From the NCBI RefSeq assembly GCF_025056915.1, contig NZ_JANWVH010000001.1, positions 1 through 64,000 on the forward strand: 64,000 nt of DNA, in the 5' to 3' direction. This DNA comes from Meiothermus sp. Its GTDB lineage: Bacteria > Deinococcota > Deinococci > Deinococcales > Thermaceae. Below are positions 42,401-49,283 of this stretch, in pieces. A program made the position numbers and the translations under genes. The first letter of the stretch is position 1, and the number at the start of each line of letters is the position of its first letter. Under the pieces are notes generated by a model. That model was not told the DNA's origin. It saw nothing but the letters and a program-made list of their open reading frames with translations, and did no database searches.

Positions 42401-43747
42401 ATGAATCTGGTCTGGCACCGCGCCGATTTGCGCCTGCACGACAACCCCGCCCTTGGCCAGGCCCTGAAGGAGGGGCCCGTACTGGGTCTGGTTGTATTGG
42501 ACCCCAACATTTTGCAAAACACCAGCCCACGCCGGCGGGCCTGGTTTTATCAGAACGTGGCTGCGCTGCGCGAGGGCTACGCCCGACGCGGGGGGGTATT
42601 ACTGGTTCGCCAGGGCCTGCCCTGGGAGGTATTGCCTCAGATGGTCGGGGCGCTCGGTGTGAAGCAGGTCTATGCCGTTCGTAACTTCACCCCTTATGCC
42701 CGCTTTCGCGATCAGAAGGTGGGGTCGGTGCTGCCGGGTCGAGTGAACTGGCTGGACGGACAGTACATCCACGAGCCCGGCGCCATCCTCAAGCCGGAGG
42801 GCGGCCCTTACACGGTCTTTACGCCCTTCTCCAAGCGCTGGTGGGCCGCCCGCAAGCCGGTTTTGCTCGAGGCCCCCCCCCACCTTCCGGCTGTGTCCCT
42901 ACCGCCCGGCTTCGACCTGGGCGTCATCCCCGAGGAAGCCTCGGATGTGCCGTTGCCGCCGGTGGGTGAGGAGGCGGCCCTGGGGGCGCTCGAGGTCTTT
43001 TTGCGCGACAAGCTGCCCCGGTATCACCAGACCCGCGACGGGCTGGCCGGGGAGGGGGTCTCGAGGCTTTCCTACTACTTCACCCTGGGGGTTCTGTCGC
43101 CCCGCCTGGCCGCCCGAAGGGCCTTGCAGGTAGGGGGTGAGGGCGCCCTTAAGTGGGTGAACGAGCTGTGCTGGCGCGACTTCAGCGGCGATCTGCTCTA
43201 CCACCGCCCCGAGATGCTCACCCAGGCCTTCGACCCCCGCTGGAACGACCTCCCCTGGAACGACGACGGCGAGCTGTTTTCGGCCTGGCTGCACGGCCAG
43301 ACCGGCATCCCGGTGGTGGACGCCTGTATGCGCGAATTGCGGGCCACCGGCTTTTTGTCCAACCGGGGGCGCATGGTGGTGGCGCAGTTTGCGGTCAAGC
43401 TGGCCCTTTTGCCCTGGCAGAAGTGCGAGCGGGCCTTCCGCGACCTGCTGCTTGACGGCGACAACGCCTCCAACCTGCAAGGCTGGCACTGGGCGGGGGG
43501 CTTGGGGGTGGATGCGGCGCCTTATTTCCGGGTTTTCAACCTGGTGACCCAGGCCGAGACCCACGACCCCGGCGGTGCGTGGCTCCGGCGCTGGGTGCCC
43601 GAGTCGGGGGGCCGCCCTGAGCCCTACAAAGCCCAGGCGCTGGATCTGGACTTGGCCCGCCGACGCTACCTGGCCGCCGCCGGGCAGATTGCCAAAAAGC
43701 CTGACTGGGCCGCCAGAAGCCGGGAGGCAAAGGCCAAAAGCCCGTAG
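42401..43747 (+). CDS. phrB: DNA photolyase / cryptochrome, class I type
   Basis: 448 residues. The N-terminal antenna domain starts MNLVWHRADLRLHDNPALGQAL, as in class I CPD photolyases. The FAD domain has GVSRLSYYFTLGVLSP, WVNELCWRDF, the catalytic-region LPWNDDGELFSAWLHGQTGIP, MRELRATGFLSNRGRM and DGDNASNLQGWHWAGG. It uses light to split pyrimidine dimers. The antenna chromophore is not evident. The ATG at 42401 gives the standard start; an in-frame ATG 30 bases upstream is less likely. A DUF2256 gene follows, a frequent neighbour of photolyase genes. Confidence 0.95.
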   Translation: MNLVWHRADLRLHDNPALGQALKEGPVLGLVVLDPNILQNTSPRRRAWFYQNVAALREGYARRGGVLLVRQGLPWEVLPQMVGALGVKQVYAVRNFTPYARFRDQKVGSVLPGRVNWLDGQYIHEPGAILKPEGGPYTVFTPFSKRWWAARKPVLLEAPPHLPAVSLPPGFDLGVIPEEASDVPLPPVGEEAALGALEVFLRDKLPRYHQTRDGLAGEGVSRLSYYFTLGVLSPRLAARRALQVGGEGALKWVNELCWRDFSGDLLYHRPEMLTQAFDPRWNDLPWNDDGELFSAWLHGQTGIPVVDACMRELRATGFLSNRGRMVVAQFAVKLALLPWQKCERAFRDLLLDGDNASNLQGWHWAGGLGVDAAPYFRVFNLVTQAETHDPGGAWLRRWVPESGGRPEPYKAQALDLDLARRRYLAAAGQIAKKPDWAARSREAKAKSP

Positions 43748-43804
43748 GATTCCATCAGACCGACGACCCCGGAGATTACACAGCGTTTCTGCCCCATTCA
43801 AGGG

Positions 43805-43966
43805 ATGCATATGCGGCTCAGAGGCTTCAAAGCGCACCTGCCGGTGAAGGTTTGTGCTGTGTGCGGCCGGCCTTTCCAGTGGCGCAGGAAGTGGACCCAG
43901 AACTGGCCGGAGGTCAAGTACTGCTCGGAACGCTGCCGGAATGAGGCCCGGGGGAGGAAGGCTTGA
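43805..43966 (+). CDS. DUF2256 zinc-ribbon-like mini-protein
   Basis: 53 residues (51 if the second ATG at 43811 is used). [19 protein letters not shown] ... [17 protein letters not shown] is the DUF2256 signature, with four Cys that could bind zinc. Such small proteins are often encoded next to photolyase or cryptochrome genes, as here, 57 bases after phrB. Their job is unknown; binding to nucleic acid or helping photorepair are guesses. The stop overlaps the TTG start of the next gene (TTGA). Confidence 0.88.
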   Translation: MHMRLRGFKAHLPVKVCAVCGRPFQWRRKWTQNWPEVKYCSERCRNEARGRKA

Positions 43967-44331
43967 GCGAACTGGCCGGAGAACGCATAGCCCAGCAACT
44001 GCTGCTGTGGGCGCTGGTGTGCTGGGGGGGCGCTCTTTTTGGCTTATGGCGTACCCGGCATGAGTTTTGGAGGCCCTTCTGGTTCATGACCGGGGTCTGG
44101 GCCTTGGTCAATGCGGCGATTGCCTATGGAGGCTGGCTGGGGGCCGAACCGGACCCGGCCTCCCTGCGACGGCTCCTCTGGATTAACGCCGGCCTGGACG
44201 TTTTGTACATGGCCATTGGTTGGGGTCTGTGGACGCGCCCCAAGCCGGTACTCAAGGGTTTTGGCTTGTCTATCGTAGCACAGGGCCTGTTCTTGTTTTT
44301 CTTCGATCTGTTCCATGCCCTACAAATATGA
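43963..44331 (+). CDS. Small membrane protein with four transmembrane helices
   Basis: 122 residues. Hydrophobic segments are [60 protein letters not shown] and [17 protein letters not shown]. The TTG at 43963 overlaps the preceding TGA (TTGA) and has GGAGGAAG just upstream, so translation is coupled to the DUF2256 gene. I do not recognise a family with certainty. Its place in a photorepair operon is the only functional hint. Confidence 0.8.
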   Translation: MSELAGERIAQQLLLWALVCWGGALFGLWRTRHEFWRPFWFMTGVWALVNAAIAYGGWLGAEPDPASLRRLLWINAGLDVLYMAIGWGLWTRPKPVLKGFGLSIVAQGLFLFFFDLFHALQI

Positions 44332-44377
44332 ACGTAACCTGTACAAATATTGTACCTACCCTTTACAAGTATGTTGG
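44321..44377 (+). promoter_or_regulatory. Three phased direct repeats upstream of the first DUF4397 gene
   Basis: TACAAATATG (44321), TACAAATATTG (44342) and TACAAGTATG (44364) repeat at 21-22 base intervals, two helical turns. The middle copy is also part of a palindrome GTACAA-ATA-TTGTAC (44341-44355). The block is AT-rich in a GC-rich genome and lies 140-195 bases before the DUF4397 start. It looks like a cooperative operator or activator site. Confidence 0.55.
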
Positions 44378-44516
44378 TCTTGCACACGGTAGGGGGATGT
44401 TGCAAGGGCCTGGTCGAGAGCGTGGGCAAAAGAGTCGAGCAAAAGATGCTTCGCGACCGCAGCCGTGCGACCCTACCTCCAGGGCCTAAAACCCCTGGCT
44501 GCAAGGGAGGCAAACC

Positions 44517-45176
44517 ATGAGGAAGTTGTTGGCATTACTGGCGGTACTGGCTATCGGTCTAGGCTTTGCACAAAGCAACAACGCGATGGTGCGCGTGGCC
44601 CACCTTTCACCCGACGCACCGGCGGTAGATGTCTGGGTCAACGGCGCTCGAGCCCTGCAAAACGTGCCCTTCAAGGCCGTCAGCAACTACCTCTCGCTGC
44701 CCGCCGGAGAAATTACCGTATGGGTGGTGCCTGCAGGTGCGACCACCCCACGGGTGATTGATGCCAAAGCCACCATTGCCGCCGGCAAGATGTACACCAT
44801 TGCGGCCACCGGCCTGCTCAACGCCACCGGCAACCAGCCCAAGCTCGGGCCCACCATCATCGAAGACGTGTTGCCCACCCTGGCGGCGGGCCAGGCCGGC
44901 ATTCGGGTCGTCCACACCTCGCCCACGGCCCCCGCAGTGGACGTGGCGATTCGCGGCGGCGCGGTCGTGGTGCCCAACCTGGCTTTCCCCAAAGCCTCGG
45001 GCTACCTGACGGTGCCGGCTGGTTCCTACAACTTCGACGTGCGCGCTGCCGGAACCACCACCGTGGCCCTGCCGCTCAACAACGTGGCCCTGGAAGCAGG
45101 CAAGGTTTACACCGTTTTCGCGGTCGGTGGTACCACCGCCCAACCTCTGAGCGTGGTCGTAGCGGTCGATAAGTAA
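44517..45176 (+). CDS. Exported DUF4397-domain protein (first of two)
   Basis: 219 residues. Signal peptide MRKLLALLAVLAIGLGFAQ, then two DUF4397 repeats (about 22-120 and 121-219), each beginning with the hallmark VRVAHLSPDAPAVDVWVNG or IRVVHTSPTAPAVDVAIRGG. DUF4397 proteins are secreted or surface proteins with immunoglobulin-like beta-sandwiches and unknown function; some carry anchors, this one does not. GGGAGG lies 7 bases before the ATG. A terminator follows, so it is a single-gene unit. Three phased repeats upstream suggest tight regulation. Confidence 0.93.
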   Translation: MRKLLALLAVLAIGLGFAQSNNAMVRVAHLSPDAPAVDVWVNGARALQNVPFKAVSNYLSLPAGEITVWVVPAGATTPRVIDAKATIAAGKMYTIAATGLLNATGNQPKLGPTIIEDVLPTLAAGQAGIRVVHTSPTAPAVDVAIRGGAVVVPNLAFPKASGYLTVPAGSYNFDVRAAGTTTVALPLNNVALEAGKVYTVFAVGGTTAQPLSVVVAVDK

Positions 45177-45200
45177 GCCTGAGCTCAACTGAAACCGCCT

Positions 45201-45235
45201 TTGGGGTGGCCCTGGTTCGGGGCCACCCAACTTTT
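45201..45235 (+). terminator. Rho-independent terminator of the first DUF4397 gene
   Basis: TTGGGGTGGCC pairs with GGCCACCC-AA across a short loop, followed by CTTTT. It lies 25 bases after the stop codon. Confidence 0.78.
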
Positions 45236-45352
45236 ACCCTGCAAGGCGACATTTTCTGTGCCTAGACCATAACACCAACTTTGCATGAAGGTTTTGCATC
45301 TATCGAAGCCTTGCGTCCAAGCAGTGGGCCGGTGGATTTTGTTTGCCAATTC

Positions 45353-45384
45353 GCTGTTCATGCGATGAACCTCACGGTATGATG
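45353..45384 (+). promoter_or_regulatory. Candidate promoter of the second DUF4397 gene
   Basis: TGTTCA, a 17-base spacer and TATGAT lie about 85-105 bases before the GTG start at 45460. The match to consensus is moderate. Confidence 0.35.
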
Positions 45385-45459
45385 ACAAAGCAACAGTACA
45401 AAGCAGGATGGGCCTGGTCAGGCAGATCCCGACTTTGGACAAACGAAAGGAGTGTAGAC

Positions 45460-46110
45460 GTGAAAAAGTGGCTTGTTTTGGTCGCACTGGCTTTGATGGG
45501 GTTTTCCTTGGCCCAGGGCAACACTGCTTTCGTCCGCTTCGCGCATCTGGTGCCCGATGCGCCGGCGGTGGACATTGTTTCGGGTGGCAGCAAGGTGTTT
45601 GAGGCCCAGGCTTTCAAAGATGTAACTTACTACGCCGAGGTGCCCGCTGGCAGCCTGACCCTGACCGTGCAGACCACCGGGCAGAACCCGGCCAAGGTTG
45701 CCGATGTGTCCATCCGTGTGCAGGCGGGCAAGTACTACACGGTGATGGCCCTGGGCACGCTCTCGACCCTGAAGGCCCGCCTGGTCGAAGACCGCCTCGC
45801 CCCCGCCGAAGGGGTGGCGAAGGTTCGCATTGTTCATGCTTCGCCGGATGCCCCGGCGGTGGACGTGGCGCTAAAGGGGGGGCCGGTGCTGTTCCGCAAC
45901 CTGGCCTTCAACCAGATTTCGGGCTACGGCACGGTTCCGGCGGCTGCCTACAACCTCGAGGTGCGCCCCACCGGCACCACCAACGTGGCCCTTCCGCTCG
46001 AGGGGGTGGCGTTTGAAGCCGGCAAGGTTTACAGCGTGTTTGCGGTGGGCTTGCTGGCCGGACAAACCCTCGAGGTGATTGTGGTCGAGGATAGTTTTGG
46101 TAGTCCATAG
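45460..46110 (+). CDS. Exported DUF4397-domain protein (second of two)
   Basis: 216 residues. The GTG at 45460 is chosen because AAGGAGT lies 8 bases upstream and a signal peptide begins at once (VKKWLVLVALALMGFSLAQG). Two DUF4397 repeats follow, with VRFAHLVPDAPAVDIVSGG and VRIVHASPDAPAVDVALKGG. It is a diverged duplicate of the upstream gene, about 280 bases away, with its own promoter and terminator. The ends LEVIVVEDSFGSP lack an anchor motif. A surface or secreted role is inferred. Confidence 0.93.
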   Translation: MKKWLVLVALALMGFSLAQGNTAFVRFAHLVPDAPAVDIVSGGSKVFEAQAFKDVTYYAEVPAGSLTLTVQTTGQNPAKVADVSIRVQAGKYYTVMALGTLSTLKARLVEDRLAPAEGVAKVRIVHASPDAPAVDVALKGGPVLFRNLAFNQISGYGTVPAAAYNLEVRPTGTTNVALPLEGVAFEAGKVYSVFAVGLLAGQTLEVIVVEDSFGSP

Positions 46111-46126
46111 ATGGAAGGCGGGCTCG

Positions 46127-46152
46127 AGGGGGGCTTCGGCCCCCCTTTTTTT
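46127..46152 (+). terminator. Rho-independent terminator of the second DUF4397 gene
   Basis: AGGGGGGC-TTCG-GCCCCCCT followed by a run of seven T, a textbook stable tetraloop terminator 16 bases after the stop codon. Confidence 0.93.
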
Positions 46153-46202
46153 GTGGGCTTTGGTCAAGTCTGAACCCCAGGCTGGCCTCAGGATAAAAGG
46201 GT

Positions 46203-47492
46203 ATGCGAGGGTGGATGGTTCTGGGGTTGGTTCTGTGGGGCCTGGGTCTGGCTCAGAGCGTGCGCTGGACGGGCCAGCCCGAGTATCGGGCCGTTCCGGG
46301 GGCTTCAACGGCAGCAGGGGCGGCCCTGGATAAGAGCTATGTGCTGGTCTATCCGGCCCAGGGAACGCCGCGCGGCACCATCGTGTTTGTGCCGGGATTC
46401 TTGGGGGGCGCCACCAATTTCGACGCCCTGGCCCGGCGGCTGGTGCTGGCGGCCCCCGGCTGGGCGGTCTGGGCCTGGGACCGGCGGGCCAACGGCCTCG
46501 AAGACCGCCGAGGCTTTACCTCGCCCGACCCCTGGGCCTACTACCAGAACTACCGTGTGCCCGATTTGCCCTTCCTCAAGGACTGGGGCCTGAGGGTACA
46601 CCTGGACGACCTCGAGCAAGTCGTTGACCAGGCCCGGAGCAGCGGCCCGGTGGTGCTGGCCGGGCACTCGCTGGGCGCCAGCCTGGCCTCGCTGTTTGCG
46701 CTGTACCGGGGCGATAAAATCAGCGGCCTGATTTTGCTGGATGGCGCGCCGCGCCTGGTGCCCCTCACCCGGGAGCAATACTTTGGCGGCACCGAAGGGG
46801 GCTTTGGGCGGCTGGCCGGGCTCAACGAACTCCTGGAAGGCCGGGCCCCGCCCTACATCAACGCCTTTGGGCTTAACCCGGTGGGCTTTGCCCAGGCCGA
46901 AGCGCAGGCCTTCATGACCGCGCAGAACCCCCAGGCCGATGCGCCCCCAGGCTGGGCGCCCTACCGGGCGAGTCGGCTGGCGGCGGCCCTTGCCCGCGTG
47001 GACGACCGCTATGCCCTGTCGTCTATTTTTTCGGTCTCGGTGGGCCAGTCCACCGGGCGCGAGGGGATCAGCCTGTTCAGCCTTTTTGTGGGCAGCGTGG
47101 TCTATACCGTTCGGGGCCCAAGGGGGGGGCGGGTGGAGTGGCGCGACAGCGGCGAGGCCACCGACCCGCTGGAGTTCATCTCGCTGTACGCCAACCCCAC
47201 CACCGGCTTCTCGGAGTGGTTTTTCCCTTACCGCCTCTCCCTCGACATCTCGGCCTACGAGGTGGCCATGCCCGAGCTGAGGCCGCGCTCGGTGGCGTAT
47301 CCGGTGCTGGCCCTGGGCGCAGGGCGGGGGTTGCTCCCGCAAGCCAGCAACTTTCGCAGCGTGGGCGAGGCTTTCCCCAATACCCGGGTAGAAGTTCGAA
47401 TCCTGCCGGGCCTCACCCACCTGGACATCCTGACCAGCCGCAGCGGGGATGCGGTCGGCCCCATTGCGGCTTATTTGCAAGGGGTGCGCTAG
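46203..47492 (+). CDS. Exported alpha/beta hydrolase
   Basis: 429 residues. A signal peptide (MRGWMVLGLVLWGLGLAQS) precedes a hydrolase domain with VFVPGFLGGATNF, WAWDRRANGLED, the nucleophile elbow LAGHSLGASLA and a C-terminal His in ILPGLTHLDILTS. A long lid of about 130 residues lies between the nucleophile and the acid. It probably acts on lipids or esters outside the cytoplasm; the substrate is unknown. GATAAA lies 7-12 bases before the ATG with no ribosome site, so the mRNA is probably leaderless. Nine bases separate it from the FeS photolyase gene. Confidence 0.87.
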   Translation: MRGWMVLGLVLWGLGLAQSVRWTGQPEYRAVPGASTAAGAALDKSYVLVYPAQGTPRGTIVFVPGFLGGATNFDALARRLVLAAPGWAVWAWDRRANGLEDRRGFTSPDPWAYYQNYRVPDLPFLKDWGLRVHLDDLEQVVDQARSSGPVVLAGHSLGASLASLFALYRGDKISGLILLDGAPRLVPLTREQYFGGTEGGFGRLAGLNELLEGRAPPYINAFGLNPVGFAQAEAQAFMTAQNPQADAPPGWAPYRASRLAAALARVDDRYALSSIFSVSVGQSTGREGISLFSLFVGSVVYTVRGPRGGRVEWRDSGEATDPLEFISLYANPTTGFSEWFFPYRLSLDISAYEVAMPELRPRSVAYPVLALGAGRGLLPQASNFRSVGEAFPNTRVEVRILPGLTHLDILTSRSGDAVGPIAAYLQGVR

Positions 47493-47501
47493 TCGCCGGG
47501 T

Positions 47502-48998
47502 ATGACCCTCTGGATTCTGGGCGACCAGCTCAACCACGCTGCTGTGGAGCAGCTCGCACCCCGGCGGGTGCTGCTGGTAGAGGCCTACGAGCTGGGGCGC
47601 ACCCCGCCCATGCACCCGCAAAAGCTAGTGCTCTTCTTCAGCGCCATGCGCCATTTTGCAGAGGAACTGCGGGCGGGCGGCAGAGAGGTCATCTATCTTC
47701 AGGCCGAGACCCTGGCCGAAGCCCTGGAGCAGTTTTTCCAGGCCTACCCCGGCGAGACCCTGGCTCAGATGCAGCCAGCCGACTTTGGCTTCGCCGAACG
47801 GGCCAAAGCCCTGGTGGAAGGCCGGGGCGGGCTGTACCGCTTGCTGCCCAACCGGCTCTGGCTCTTGCAGCCGGAGGAGTTTGACCGCTGGGCCGGGAGC
47901 CGCCAGACCTACCGCCTCGAGTACTTCTACCGCTTCATGCGCCAGCGCACCGGTTACCTGATGCAAAAAGGCCAGCCGGTGGGGGGGGCCTGGAACTACG
48001 ACGCCGAAAACCGCAAAGCCCCGCCGCCGGGCTACCGGCCCCCCGCCCCGCTGCGCTTCGCCCCCGATGCCCTCACCCAGGGGGCCATCGAGACCGTAAA
48101 GGCGCGGTTCCAGGGGCATTTTGGGGCCCTCGAGGGCTTCGAGTGGCCGGTGACCCGCCAGCAAGCCCTGGAAGCCCTGGAAGATTTCGTCCAGAAGCGC
48201 CTGGCGGCCTTTGGCCCCTACCAGGATGCCCTGGTGGAGCAAAGCTGGAGCCTGCACCACTCGCTTTTGTCGCCAGCCCTCAACTTAGGGCTTCTGCACC
48301 CCGCCGAGGTGGTGGAGCGGGCCCTGGCCGAGTACGAAAAAGGCGGCGTTCCACTGGCCAGCATCGAGGGCTTTGTGCGGCAGGTGATGGGCTGGCGCGA
48401 GTACATCTACCACGTTTACCGCCGCGAGATGCCGGGGCTCTTGCGGGCCAACCAACTGGCGGCCCAAGCGCCCCTGCCCCCGCTTTTCTGGGGGGCGCCT
48501 ACCCGGATGCGCTGCCTTTCAACCGTCATCACACGGGTTCGGGCGCGCGGTTACGCCCACCACATCGAGCGGCTGATGGTGCTGGCCAACTTTGCGCTCC
48601 TCTATGGCGTCGAACCGCAGGCCCTGAATGCCTGGTTTGTGGCGGCCTTTGTGGACTCCGCCGACTGGGTGATGGTGCCCAACGTGCTGGGCATGGGGGT
48701 TTTTGCTTCACCTATTCTCTCCTCCAAGCCCTATGCGGCCAGCGGAAAGTACATCGCCCGCATGGGCAACCACTGCCAGCACTGCGCCTTCAAGGTAAGC
48801 GAGACCCTGGGCGAGCAAGCCTGCCCCTTCAACAGCCTGTACTGGGACTTCATGGCCCGGCACCGGGCCTTGCTGGAGGGCAACCCCCGTCTGGCGGTGC
48901 TGTACAGGTCCTGGGACAGGCGCCAACCGCAGGAGCAAAGAGCTATTCGCCATCGGGCCGAAAGCCTGCGGCAGGGCATTGCGCAGGGTGAAGTTTGA
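47502..48998 (+). CDS. Cryptochrome/photolyase-related protein, FeS-BCP type
   Basis: 498 residues. The N-terminus MTLWILGDQLNHAAVEQL and the C-terminal part match the bacterial FeS cryptochromes/photolyases (PhrB of Agrobacterium type), which carry a [4Fe-4S] cluster and repair 6-4 photoproducts. Four Cys in MRCLSTV and NHCQHCAFKVSETLGEQACPF fit the cluster ligands. FAD-region motifs VEQSWSLHHSLLSPALNLGLL, VRQVMGWREYIYHVYR and MVPNVLGMGVFA are intact. With the class I photolyase 3.8 kb upstream the cell has two photorepair enzymes. It is likely cotranscribed with the exported hydrolase upstream. Confidence 0.93.
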   Translation: MTLWILGDQLNHAAVEQLAPRRVLLVEAYELGRTPPMHPQKLVLFFSAMRHFAEELRAGGREVIYLQAETLAEALEQFFQAYPGETLAQMQPADFGFAERAKALVEGRGGLYRLLPNRLWLLQPEEFDRWAGSRQTYRLEYFYRFMRQRTGYLMQKGQPVGGAWNYDAENRKAPPPGYRPPAPLRFAPDALTQGAIETVKARFQGHFGALEGFEWPVTRQQALEALEDFVQKRLAAFGPYQDALVEQSWSLHHSLLSPALNLGLLHPAEVVERALAEYEKGGVPLASIEGFVRQVMGWREYIYHVYRREMPGLLRANQLAAQAPLPPLFWGAPTRMRCLSTVITRVRARGYAHHIERLMVLANFALLYGVEPQALNAWFVAAFVDSADWVMVPNVLGMGVFASPILSSKPYAASGKYIARMGNHCQHCAFKVSETLGEQACPFNSLYWDFMARHRALLEGNPRLAVLYRSWDRRQPQEQRAIRHRAESLRQGIAQGEV

Positions 48999-49283
48999 AT
49001 GATAACCCCCTCAAGAATGGGTAAAGCCAGCGTTACACGTAAATACCCTGGCCCTGGCTGCCTGGCCAAATCCTGTGCAGGTCTAGGTTTTGCTCGTGAC
49101 GCCGCAAAGGGTTGCAGCGTTACCTGATGCAGCCATGTGAATAACGTCCTGGGAAGTAGATTTCTCCTGTAGACTCACACCGTGCCATCCTGGCGTTCGA
49201 CGGGCGCAGTGGATTGGGTTGTGTACCCAGACCCGGGGTTGGGTGGGCCCTGGATGGGATGATGCGGATTGGAGGGTGAATTC
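48999..49283. other. Leader region of the GGDEF-EAL gene
   Basis: 285 bases without a gene. A short stem GGTTGCA-N11-TGCAGCC (around 49109-49135) follows the sequence GACGCCGCAAAG. I looked for a cyclic-di-GMP riboswitch because of the downstream gene; the sequence does not match the GEMM consensus well. The rest shows no clear promoter. Confidence 0.35.

Noticed and set aside
49080-49160. Cyclic-di-GMP riboswitch before the GGDEF-EAL gene
   Set aside because: GACGCCGCAAAG and a small stem recall GEMM, but the conserved core and the second receptor stem are not found.
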